From: Gammaproteobacteria bacterium
GTDB taxonomy: Bacteria; Pseudomonadota; Gammaproteobacteria; CAISUE01
Reading direction: 5' to 3'
NCBI GenBank assembly: GCA_947378515.1
Contig: CANCKG010000034.1
Span: 1 to 6,818 of the forward strand
Length of the DNA: 6,818 nucleotides
This document shows, piece by piece, positions 1 through 5,589 of the stretch. Position numbers and translations under genes: made by a program. Within the stretch, counting starts at the first letter, position 1. Every line of letters begins with the position of its first letter. The notes beneath the pieces were generated by a model. That model had not been told where the DNA came from, did no database searches, and saw only the letters and a program-made list of their open reading frames with translations.

Positions 1-288
1 TTTATCGACAGCGCGATACAAATAATGCCAAACACCTTTTATTTTAATATAGGTTTCATCCATTCGCCAACTAGCGTTCACTATTTTCTTGTGGGTTTTT
101 ATAAAGACTTCTTCTAATAACGGAGCATACTTAATGACCCAGCGATTAATGGTTGAGTGATCCACTTTAACGCCACGTTCTAACAACAATTCTTCAATAT
201 CTCTGTAGCTCAATGAGTACGCCAAGTACCAACGTATCGCCATTAAAATTAAGGTTTTTTCAAAATGCCGCCATTTAAAACTGATCAT
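1..288 (-). CDS. IS6-family DDE transposase, N-terminal 96 residues (3' end outside window)
   Basis: This is the N-terminal part of an IS6-family transposase, the DDE recombinase that moves the element by replicative cointegrate formation. The open frame has no stop before the window edge. It starts at the ATG at 288, giving MISFKWRHFEKTLILM and then the family blocks: AIRWYLAYSLSYRDIEELL (residues about 17-35, the helix-turn-helix region), VDHSTINRWVIKYAP (about 42-56), and WRMDETYIKIKGVWHYLYRA (about 74-93), which carries the first catalytic Asp of the DDE triad. The second Asp and the Glu lie beyond the edge. No good Shine-Dalgarno is seen. A tiny frame MDLLIK (ATG at 305) ends in TGA overlapping the start ATG as ATGA, which might couple translation. 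No frameshift or stop occurs in the visible part. Confidence 0.9.
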   Translation of the reverse strand, partial: MISFKWRHFEKTLILMAIRWYLAYSLSYRDIEELLLERGVKVDHSTINRWVIKYAPLLEEVFIKTHKKIVNASWRMDETYIKIKGVWHYLYRAVDK

Positions 289-339
289 TTAATCAATAAG
301 TCCATTTCTGATGGCCTATTCTACTCTATTGGATAACTT

Positions 340-353
340 CTTGCGACAGAACC
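340..353 (-). repeat. Terminal inverted repeat of the IS6-family element
   Basis: Read on the minus strand from 353 inward the sequence is GGTTCTGTCGCAAG, matching the IS6/IS240/IS431-type terminal repeat (GGTTCTGTTGCAAA) at 12 of 14 positions. It lies about 50 bases upstream of the transposase start, the usual geometry for the tnp-proximal end. The partner repeat is outside the window. Confidence 0.8.
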
Positions 354-557
354 ATATTCTGCACCAGCCGAGGTCGGGTTTGACATAATTTACTTCTTCC
401 GCTGAAAAATAGGCCATCTGAGCATGAAAAGGAGATGGTTTTCTTTTATTAAATATCCCTACATGGTGCATATTTTATCACAATTTAATAATGTTTAATG
501 ATTTTGAATTTCATTAGAAATCTTTTAGTATCAACTATTTTTTTCAAACTGCATTAG
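354..557. other. Intergenic stretch between IS end and nuclease gene, no convincing gene
   Basis: This AT-rich stretch of 204 bases separates the IS end from the nuclease stop codon. It contains a hairpin at about 405-447, listed separately. It also contains a minus-strand frame beginning at ATG 471 (MHHVGIFNKRKPSPF...) that runs without a stop into the IS end and terminates about 30 bases inside it. The frame is only 39 codons to the IS junction and I recognise no family, so it is not called a gene. It could be the remnant of an ORF cut by the insertion. No promoter, tRNA or direct repeat was recognised here. Confidence 0.5.
405..447. terminator. Possible bidirectional intrinsic terminator
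   Basis: CCATCT at 414-419 pairs with AGATGG at 433-438 across a 13-base loop. On the plus strand the stem can extend by two G-T wobbles and one A-T pair, and it is followed at once by TTTTCTTTT (439-447). On the minus strand, downstream of the nuclease gene, the same stem is followed by CCTATTTTT (410-405 being the T run). The core stem is only six pairs and the loop is long, so this is a weak candidate. It would end leftward transcription from the nuclease/higBA side and rightward transcription leaving the IS. Confidence 0.35.
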
Positions 558-1040
558 TTACATTTTTTCACTAACCGACAAGCGTTTATACCAATTCATT
601 GTGTATTGATGCGCTAGGTCAACGTCATGAATAATAAGCATATTTTCAGAATTTTTTTGGGCGTTTTTGGAATAATTAAATGACCCAGATTCAATATCAG
701 CGTTATCGATAATCATCACTTTACTGTGCGCAATCGGCACGCGATAATCGATCCATACCGGAATATTTTCACGCAATAAATAACCGTACACACTGCGGCG
801 ATCTTTGACTTGGGATTTATCTAAAATGACTTTCACATCTACCCTTCTTTGTTCTGCCGCTACTAACGCATCGGCAATCGGCATAGACGTAAAAGAATAG
901 GCTTGCACTAAAATAGTGTGCTTGGCCGCAGCAATGTGCTGCACCAATAATTCGGTGCAATCATTGCCGGGCGTAAAGCATACTTGGGTATTGGGAGTGA
1001 CTGCAAAGCTTGAGCTAATCAAGGAGGTCAATAGACCCAC
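558..1040 (-). CDS. Phospholipase D-fold nuclease, Nuc/EndA-like, exported; possibly frameshifted at its 5' end
   Basis: This is a single-domain PLD-superfamily protein of the Nuc (pKM101)/EndA type, a small nuclease that works as a dimer because each chain carries one HKD motif. The motif is at residues 105-122: H105, K107, D112 in AHSKVMIIDNADIESGSFN, with the following G119-S120-N122 and E132 also present. The region around residues 27-75 matches the family's first half (a helix, ILVQAYSFTSMPIADAL, then VDVKVILDKSQ). The only standard start is the GTG at 1040, giving MGLLTSLISSSFAVTP, a signal peptide lacking its basic n-region. The codons just upstream stay open and encode KIRQCFIV, which would supply that region, but no ATG/GTG/TTG precedes them in frame. 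An ATG at 1090, abutting the higA stop, is off by one base. Such nucleases sit on conjugative plasmids beside T4SS genes. Substrate (DNA, RNA or lipid) is not shown by the sequence. Confidence 0.85.
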   Translation of the reverse strand: MGLLTSLISSSFAVTPNTQVCFTPGNDCTELLVQHIAAAKHTILVQAYSFTSMPIADALVAAEQRRVDVKVILDKSQVKDRRSVYGYLLRENIPVWIDYRVPIAHSKVMIIDNADIESGSFNYSKNAQKNSENMLIIHDVDLAHQYTMNWYKRLSVSEKM

Positions 1041-1090
1041 GATAAAACACTGCCTGATTTTTATTTGAATGTATTCACTCTCTTTATCAT

Positions 1091-1375
1091 TTAAGCCGCT
1101 TTGGCTAAGGGCTCAACTTTGATTTCGTCGTAATGACAATTGATTTTCCAAATATCATATTCTGTCTGCAAATTAAGCCACGATTCAATACTTGTACTGA
1201 ATAATTTTGCCAATCGCAACGCCATTTCAGGACTAATACCGGCATGACCATTTAGTAGCCGTGACAACGCCGTACGCGACACGCCTAATTTATGGGCAGC
1301 TTTGGTAACAGTTAATCCAGTGGCGTCAATCAACGTATCTTTGACGATTTCACCCGGGTGTAAGGGTTGATACAT
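1091..1375 (-). CDS. higA: HigA-family antitoxin, XRE-type helix-turn-helix
   Basis: This is the antitoxin of a type II HigBA module. It is expected to bind and neutralise the HigB toxin and to repress the shared promoter. The start at ATG 1375 gives a 94-residue protein beginning [11 protein letters not shown], the hallmark opening of HigA/VapI-type proteins. A longer frame reaching to 1495 adds 40 residues that merely overlap the toxin gene and do not resemble the family. The helix-turn-helix is at about residues 22-46 ([20 protein letters not shown]), followed by [18 protein letters not shown] and [14 protein letters not shown], both typical. It begins 10 bases after the toxin stop, with only a weak GAG-type ribosome site, suggesting translational coupling. 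The stop TAA at 1093-1091 directly abuts an ATG leading towards the nuclease gene. Confidence 0.93.
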   Translation of the reverse strand: MYQPLHPGEIVKDTLIDATGLTVTKAAHKLGVSRTALSRLLNGHAGISPEMALRLAKLFSTSIESWLNLQTEYDIWKINCHYDEIKVEPLAKAA

Positions 1376-1385
1376 AAGTGTTATC

Positions 1386-1664
1386 TCAATGGTAATCCAA
1401 GTAATCAACTTCTTCCGAATTTTGATCCACAAATTTAAAAATAAGTCGCCAGTTACCACTAACAGCAACCGCATAATAGCCTTTATAATTGCCACTTAAT
1501 TCATGAAACTGCATGCCTGGCGTATTCATATCATCGGCTTTGACAATAGCACTCAAACGTTGCAATAAAATCTTCAGTCGACGCTCGTGCTCTGGCCTAA
1601 TGCCCGATTTACTGCCCGTTTCAAAGAAACGCCGCAGCCCTTTATGTTTCCAAGATCTAATCAT
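1386..1664 (-). CDS. higB: HigB-family toxin, RelE/ParE superfamily mRNA interferase
   Basis: This is a 92-residue toxin of the HigB type, a ribosome-dependent endoribonuclease that cleaves mRNA in the A site. Length and sequence fit the family from end to end: [17 protein letters not shown] at the N-terminus, a basic helical region at 22-46, then [20 protein letters not shown] (residues 56-75) and the C-terminal VDYLDYH. H54, R73, D90 and H92 are present, at positions I recall as active-site residues in Proteus vulgaris HigB, so the toxin looks catalytically intact. Toxin-before-antitoxin order is characteristic of higBA. Its own promoter and operator lie at 1670-1701, and no Shine-Dalgarno is seen before the ATG. 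On a mobile element such a pair normally gives post-segregational stability, though that role is inferred here. Confidence 0.93.
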   Translation of the reverse strand: MIRSWKHKGLRRFFETGSKSGIRPEHERRLKILLQRLSAIVKADDMNTPGMQFHELSGNYKGYYAVAVSGNWRLIFKFVDQNSEEVDYLDYH

Positions 1665-1669
1665 ATCTG

Positions 1670-1691
1670 TTAAGTGTAGCGCATCACATAA
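1670..1691. promoter_or_regulatory. Imperfect palindrome over the higBA -10, candidate HigA operator
   Basis: The 22-base element has half-sites TTAxGTGxxGC and GCxxCACxTAA, with 16 of 22 positions symmetric (8 of 11 base pairs). It begins 6 bases upstream of the toxin ATG and covers the predicted -10 hexamer. That is where an autorepressing XRE antitoxin dimer would bind. The symmetry is read directly; HigA binding is inferred. Confidence 0.6.
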
Positions 1692-1701
1692 CGAAAAACA
1701 A
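1673..1701 (-). promoter_or_regulatory. Sigma-70-like promoter for higBA
   Basis: On the minus strand TTGTTT (1701-1696) and TACACT (1678-1673) are separated by exactly 17 bases. Only 8 bases lie between the -10 and the higB ATG at 1664, so transcription would begin at or within a base or two of the start codon, giving a leaderless or nearly leaderless message. It lies in the 64-base gap after the lipoprotein gene, letting higBA be expressed apart from the T4SS operon. Confidence 0.55.
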
Positions 1702-1728
1702 TAGCCGATAATGGGTGATTTTTATTTC

Positions 1729-2124
1729 TTAACGTTGGCACAGATGCACATTCAGCGTGCGTTGTGCTTCGGGTACTTTCATCATATCACCTGTGACGGC
1801 ATCGACGATAAAGCCCGGGAAGATCAAAATATTCCACAACCCGACTTTTTGAAATTCTGGTTGCACAACGACGGTTTGGGTCTTACAGCCACGTCGCTCG
1901 ACATTGATAATGGTGGGCGCAAACATACTGGTCACCACGATTTTCGTTGGTGTCGTGTCATTCACCGGCACATTGTTCACAATGACTTTGGCGCCCTTCG
2001 GCGCTGAATTGACATTGACGAGCCGATTATTGTCACCGAACATCGTCGAACAGCCGGTGGTGCTTAATAGGATTCCTGCCAATACACTCGCTAGCACATA
2101 TTGCTTAAATTGCTTCTTTTTCAC
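1729..2124 (-). CDS. PEGA-domain-like lipoprotein downstream of virD4
   Basis: This 131-residue protein has a basic n-region (KKKQFKQY), a hydrophobic stretch (about 9-20) and a lipobox ending in TTGC with the lipidated Cys at 25. Ser at +2 predicts sorting to the outer membrane. Residues about 36-90 (VNVNSAPKGAKVIVNNVPV, then DTTPTKIVV) fit a PEGA-type beta domain with its usual 'SxPxGAxVxVNxxPVxxTPt' pattern. The C-terminal part has GLWNILIFPGFIVDAVTGDM, a segment common in small PEGA lipoproteins of proteobacteria. The GTG start at 2124 is chosen because AAAGGGAG lies 7 bases upstream. The gene ends the apparent T4SS operon, 23 bases after its neighbour. It might be a surface-exclusion lipoprotein or a channel-associated factor, but it is not recognisably VirB7, and no function is assigned. 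Confidence 0.8.
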   Translation of the reverse strand: MKKKQFKQYVLASVLAGILLSTTGCSTMFGDNNRLVNVNSAPKGAKVIVNNVPVNDTTPTKIVVTSMFAPTIINVERRGCKTQTVVVQPEFQKVGLWNILIFPGFIVDAVTGDMMKVPEAQRTLNVHLCQR

Positions 2125-2131
2125 ACTTCAA

Positions 2132-2139
2132 CTCCCTTT
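2132..2139 (-). promoter_or_regulatory. Ribosome binding site fixing the GTG start of the lipoprotein gene
   Basis: AAAGGGAG on the minus strand ends 7 bases before the GTG at 2124, which supports that GTG rather than an internal ATG as the start. The resulting N-terminus is a complete lipoprotein signal. Confidence 0.65.
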
Positions 2140-2147
2140 ATTAAAAA

Positions 2148-2525
2148 TTAACTCGGCATGAACATGATCGGAAAACTTAAACCGATCGAAGTGTCACTAG
2201 AAAACTGATACGTATTCTTTGACTCATAGGCGCTTGTTCGCGCGGATGTTTCAGAAACATAAGCGGTGATCACTGCAGGAATAGCATTGCCTTGCTCATC
2301 GACAATAGGCTCAACATCCGCATGAATCGCTAGAGGATCACCTGCTTGATAAAACCCCACCGTTTCAGAAGTGAAATTAGGCATATCTACCGTAAACACG
2401 ATATTTTTGTCTTTGAATTCAGAATCAATCGCTATATCCACATGCGTTTTACCAGCATCGGCTATGGCAGATAAGCTGATAACGCTCAAAAGCGCCGCAG
2501 CCGCCAACTTATTTTTTACTTTCAT
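2148..2525 (-). CDS. Small Sec-exported protein of unknown function in the T4SS operon
   Basis: I do not recognise a family. The 125-residue product begins with a clear signal peptide: MKVKNK, a hydrophobic core LAAAALLSVISLSA, and a signal peptidase I site at A22-D23-A24, giving a mature protein of about 101 residues. The mature part has no Cys and no membrane segment. It is acidic and alternates hydrophobic and polar residues (IVFTVDMPNF, AIPAVITAYVSET, YQFSSDTSIGLSFPIMF), suggesting a small periplasmic beta protein. ATG 2525 is preceded 6 bases upstream by GAGAGGG. It follows virD4 by 30 bases and precedes the lipoprotein by 23, so co-transcription with the T4SS is likely. It could be an accessory pilus/channel, exclusion or host-contact protein; the sequence does not decide. 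Confidence 0.75.
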   Translation of the reverse strand: MKVKNKLAAAALLSVISLSAIADAGKTHVDIAIDSEFKDKNIVFTVDMPNFTSETVGFYQAGDPLAIHADVEPIVDEQGNAIPAVITAYVSETSARTSAYESKNTYQFSSDTSIGLSFPIMFMPS

Positions 2526-2531
2526 TATTTA

Positions 2532-2538
2532 CCCTCTC
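2532..2538 (-). promoter_or_regulatory. Ribosome binding site of the small exported protein
   Basis: GAGAGGG on the minus strand lies 6 bases before ATG 2525. It is one of the stronger sites in the window and supports this small gene as real. Confidence 0.6.
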
Positions 2539-2555
2539 TTTTTGGTGATGTATTT

Positions 2556-4496
2556 CTATGCTCTATTTTCCAAAGGGTTTTCATCAAACTTGCCTTTGTA
2601 AAATTCATGCTCAAAGTAACGGGCTTTTTTGCATTTGATCGGGTGCTTCCCTTTCAAAAAAACAAACTGTTCATTTTCAGGCAACACACTGATGTCATTT
2701 AATTGAATCAATTTAACACCCGTTTCATGAACACTTTCACCTTCCCCTTTGGATTTACTGCCTGAAAAAGCTTGATGGCTATTTTTGGAGTCCCCCGAGT
2801 TGGTGGATAAGGTTTTGGTGAGTACCGTTTTATCACCCCCTAACGCTTGCACCCATTCCATGGTGTCTTTATCGTTATTGGTGAATATTTGTAAAATCGG
2901 CACCGCTTTAAATAAATCCGGCTTGGCAAACATCTCAATTTGTTTGAGAACTTGAAAGACGGTCCACACCACAACCCCGCGGGCGCGTAACACTTCGATG
3001 CATTGTTCGATATCCGGCGAGGCACCTAATTGCGCCACTTCTTCCATCAAAAATAAAATCTTTTCTTTCGGTAAGTCACTAGGATTGGCTTGCACCAATA
3101 AATTCATCAACAAACACATGATCATACGAAATAATCGACTGTGCTCTTTCACCTGATCCTCTGGCAGAACCACATAAATATCCATGTTACCGTTTAAAAA
3201 ATCCGTCAAATCAAAATTACTGTTCGACAACAGCGCTTGAATATTCGAATCACCCATCCAATCGATTTGTCGATAACTGGTCGATAAAATACTGCCCCGC
3301 TCATCCGCCCCCACGCGGGCAATCTGATTAGCCGCGGCTTTCGCACGTCCCGTTAATTCCGCCATTTCTGCAAACGTATTTTCGGCTAACTCAACACTTT
3401 CTGACATCAGCTGATACAGTGTCGGCAAGGTGCGCATGGATTTTTCTTGCTGCATCAAATAATCGACATAACCGCGAATTAAAATTTTGGCATTTTCATC
3501 AAAGTGATTAATATGACCGCCTTCATTAATCACCAACGAAGCTGCAAACGCATTGATCATGCGATCGCGCGCCAATTGATCTTTGGGGATAAAATCAAAG
3601 GGATTAATGTGATGTTCGGTCAGTAAATGCTCCGGCTTGCCGGCTCGAAAATCTTTACCGCGCGTGACATTAAAAGGATCGATGACAATAACTTGACGCT
3701 TAAGCACGTCGGATCGGTAACGCGCCGTAGTCGCCCACAATTCACCTTTGATATCAAAGACAAACACGGGACCTTTGTGGGTTAATAACACTGGAATACT
3801 CGAAGACGTGGTTTTACCGCCACCAGCAGGCGACAGGGTGAGTTTATTTACCAAAGGGCAATACAGCGTTTGACCTAAAACATCGATGCCCAGCATTGGG
3901 CCAAGTTCAGGGTTATAAGCATCCCAGGCTTTAAAATCTTTAGCCGTCGCCCATCTGGCGGATCCATAATGGTTGTTTTGTTCAAGACCGGCTTTGTCTA
4001 TAACGCGACTATAAAAAAGAAAAAACGCACTACATCCCAGTAATACCAAATTAGCTAAATACCCTTTATGAAAATTCATCACCACATCATACCGGGCACT
4101 ATCGAACCACAAATCAAAACCCTGCATCGTCGGTGCCAACACTTTAAACGTAATACAGGCACTTAACACGGCATTCACCAATAACACCAATGTGCCGTAC
4201 CAAAACGCAACGATACCCATAAAAATGACATTGGATCGACGTAATTTCCATCCATAGTCTTTTAAGTTAATAAAAAAAGCTACGGCCATTCCAATCACTA
4301 AGCTTTGAATAATCGCAAATCGCACAGGCGAAAAAATAAGTGTCGGGTTGCCTATCCATAACGCCACGCATAGTGGGCTCACGTTTAAAAAAATAACCGC
4401 AAAAATTGCCAGTAGCCACCAACGTCCTCGTCCATGATTGAAATCTGATCGATCTAAGGTTTTGAACCCGTGAAAACTAAAGAGCAATTCGTTCAT
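2556..4496 (-). CDS. virD4: VirD4/TraG-family type IV coupling protein ATPase
   Basis: This is the inner-membrane coupling ATPase that recruits substrates (relaxase-DNA or effectors) to the T4SS channel; 646 residues is normal. Hydrophobic segments lie at about 26-46, 56-77, 90-113 and 147-162. The family entry block HYGSARWATAKDF is at 177-188. Walker A is LSPAGGGKTTSSSIP (221-235, K228-T229), with VFVFDIKGELW at 244-254 and VIVIDPFN at 269-276. The Walker B position reads ILFLMEEVAQLG (480-491), with Glu in place of the usual first Asp. RARGVVVWTVFQVLKQIE (504-521) carries the conserved sensor Gln, and IFTNNDKDTMEWVQALGG (537-554) is also typical. The C-terminal tail after about 560 is Ser/Lys-rich then basic. 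The start overlaps the virB11 3' end by 20 bases and lacks a good ribosome site, so translational coupling is likely. The virB11-virD4 order matches Legionella lvh-type clusters. Confidence 0.95.
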   Translation of the reverse strand: MNELLFSFHGFKTLDRSDFNHGRGRWWLLAIFAVIFLNVSPLCVALWIGNPTLIFSPVRFAIIQSLVIGMAVAFFINLKDYGWKLRRSNVIFMGIVAFWYGTLVLLVNAVLSACITFKVLAPTMQGFDLWFDSARYDVVMNFHKGYLANLVLLGCSAFFLFYSRVIDKAGLEQNNHYGSARWATAKDFKAWDAYNPELGPMLGIDVLGQTLYCPLVNKLTLSPAGGGKTTSSSIPVLLTHKGPVFVFDIKGELWATTARYRSDVLKRQVIVIDPFNVTRGKDFRAGKPEHLLTEHHINPFDFIPKDQLARDRMINAFAASLVINEGGHINHFDENAKILIRGYVDYLMQQEKSMRTLPTLYQLMSESVELAENTFAEMAELTGRAKAAANQIARVGADERGSILSTSYRQIDWMGDSNIQALLSNSNFDLTDFLNGNMDIYVVLPEDQVKEHSRLFRMIMCLLMNLLVQANPSDLPKEKILFLMEEVAQLGASPDIEQCIEVLRARGVVVWTVFQVLKQIEMFAKPDLFKAVPILQIFTNNDKDTMEWVQALGGDKTVLTKTLSTNSGDSKNSHQAFSGSKSKGEGESVHETGVKLIQLNDISVLPENEQFVFLKGKHPIKCKKARYFEHEFYKGKFDENPLENRA

Positions 4497-5586
4497 GTAA
4501 CGGGGTCACTTTATTAATGAGAGCTGCTTTGGAAGGTTTCTTGAAACACTGATTCGCTAAATGCTGATAACGATAATAAATCCCCGTCGCACAACGGCCA
4601 TCGGCGTCATGCCCCAATTGAATAATGACATCGATCACTTGTTTTAATTCACTTAAAATGTCTTCATTGGTCATCGAGGGGACATTGTTTAATTTATACA
4701 TTTGACACATGCGCATAAAAGCAATGCTGGGATTATTGGCATGAACGCTGGTAATCGATCCTTCATGACCGGTAGAACACGCATTGACAAAATCCATGAT
4801 TTCTCCACCACGTATTTCACCCATAACAATGCGATCAGGGCGAAGGCGTAAAGAACACTGCACTAAATCTTGCATGGTAACTTTAGCGTCACCCTGGTCA
4901 CCCTTGGAGGCAAATAACTGCACTTTATTGGGATGAGGTATTTGCACTTCATGCACATCTTCTAAGGTAATAATGCGTTCATTGACATCAATTTCACGCA
5001 AACAAGCATTCAAAAACGTCGTTTTACCCGAGGAAGTACCGCCGCTCATCACGATATTTTTGCGCACCTTAATCGCCGCATGAATAAACGCTTCCCATTG
5101 TCCGTGGGCATAAAGCTCTAAGAGCTCTAAATCATGCGCTGGCAAATCTTGAATACACTCCACCGCTAAAGCAGCCGGTTTAATAGAGCGATAAAAATCA
5201 TGGTGCCGATAATCCTCTAAGGTAAAATTTTTAACCGCTTGACGCCGAATAGCGAAGGCAAAATCACGTGCCGTTGGTGGATGTACGCATTGAATCCGCG
5301 AACCATCAAATAAATTGGCTGACAATAATGGATGGTGTTTATCAAATTTTTGGTGTGATTCATTACTGATCATCCTAAAGAGATCAGCAATGTACTTTTC
5401 GTCAAGCTGCGGCACATCAAAGCGCTGCCACTGTTTTTGACTATTTTCAGCCCAAATTTCCTTGGGTCGATTCAACAATATTTCGGATAACTGAGGATCG
5501 TTTAACAAAAACCGAATTGGCTCTATTAAACGATCTACGTCCGAGGTATGTACGGTAGGATCAGTTTTTCTAACGTTAGCATGCAT
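4477..5586 (-). CDS. virB11: VirB11-family T4SS traffic ATPase
   Basis: This is the hexameric cytoplasmic-face ATPase that energises pilus assembly and substrate translocation together with VirB4 and VirD4. The 369 residues divide into an N-terminal domain (about 17-150, including LLNRPKEIWAE and GSRIQCVHPP) and a C-terminal RecA-like domain. All signature boxes are present: Walker A GGTSSGKTT (182-190), Asp box ITLEDVHE (206-213), Walker B-like LRPDRIVMGEIRGGE (248-262) and His box TGHEGSITSVHAN (272-284). The protein is slightly longer than many VirB11s, with a basic C-terminal extension of about 25 residues (CFKKPSKAALINKV). It begins 3 bases after the virB10 stop, with AGGA 9 bases before the ATG, and overlaps virD4 by 20 bases. 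It looks intact and functional. Confidence 0.96.
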   Translation of the reverse strand: MHANVRKTDPTVHTSDVDRLIEPIRFLLNDPQLSEILLNRPKEIWAENSQKQWQRFDVPQLDEKYIADLFRMISNESHQKFDKHHPLLSANLFDGSRIQCVHPPTARDFAFAIRRQAVKNFTLEDYRHHDFYRSIKPAALAVECIQDLPAHDLELLELYAHGQWEAFIHAAIKVRKNIVMSGGTSSGKTTFLNACLREIDVNERIITLEDVHEVQIPHPNKVQLFASKGDQGDAKVTMQDLVQCSLRLRPDRIVMGEIRGGEIMDFVNACSTGHEGSITSVHANNPSIAFMRMCQMYKLNNVPSMTNEDILSELKQVIDVIIQLGHDADGRCATGIYYRYQHLANQCFKKPSKAALINKVTPLHERIAL

Positions 5587-5589
5587 AGC

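Larger units (their letters stand above)
1..353 (-). mobile_element. IS6-family insertion sequence, partial (transposase 5' end side)
   Basis: The element enters from the left window edge and ends at 353. Two things support the call: the minus-strand reading frame at 1-288 is an IS6/IS26/IS240-type transposase, and about 50 bases upstream of its start lies a terminal repeat that reads GGTTCTGTCGCAAG inward from 353, close to the family consensus GGTTCTGTTGCAAA. IS6 elements usually generate 8-base target duplications, so the 8 bases at 354-361 (atattctg) should recur beyond the other end, outside this window. Only about the first 350 of the roughly 800 bases typical of the family are visible, so it cannot be said whether the copy is intact. 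Confidence 0.88.

Noticed and set aside
384..447. Possible decayed IS3-type transposase start on the plus strand (SAEK...KGD pattern)
   Set aside because: The resemblance needs several stops and gaps to be ignored over about 20 codons, which is within chance.
1061..1067. Programmed -1 frameshifting to express the nuclease from ATG 1090
   Set aside because: The sequence at the shift point (TTC AAA TAA) is not a standard slippery heptamer and no downstream stimulatory structure was noticed. A simple one-base deletion or sequence error is more economical.
1376..1495. Longer HigA start at 1495 adding 40 residues
   Set aside because: The extra residues overlap the higB coding region in another frame and do not look like any Hig[12 protein letters not shown] at 1375 is the normal family start.
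1711..2161. Plus-strand open frames overlapping the lipoprotein gene
   Set aside because: They lie antisense to a gene with a clear signal peptide and ribosome site, show no family features, and are best explained as shadows.
2840..3025. Second minus-strand frame inside virD4
   Set aside because: It lies wholly within the conserved ATPase domain of virD4 and has no ribosome site or recognisable domain.
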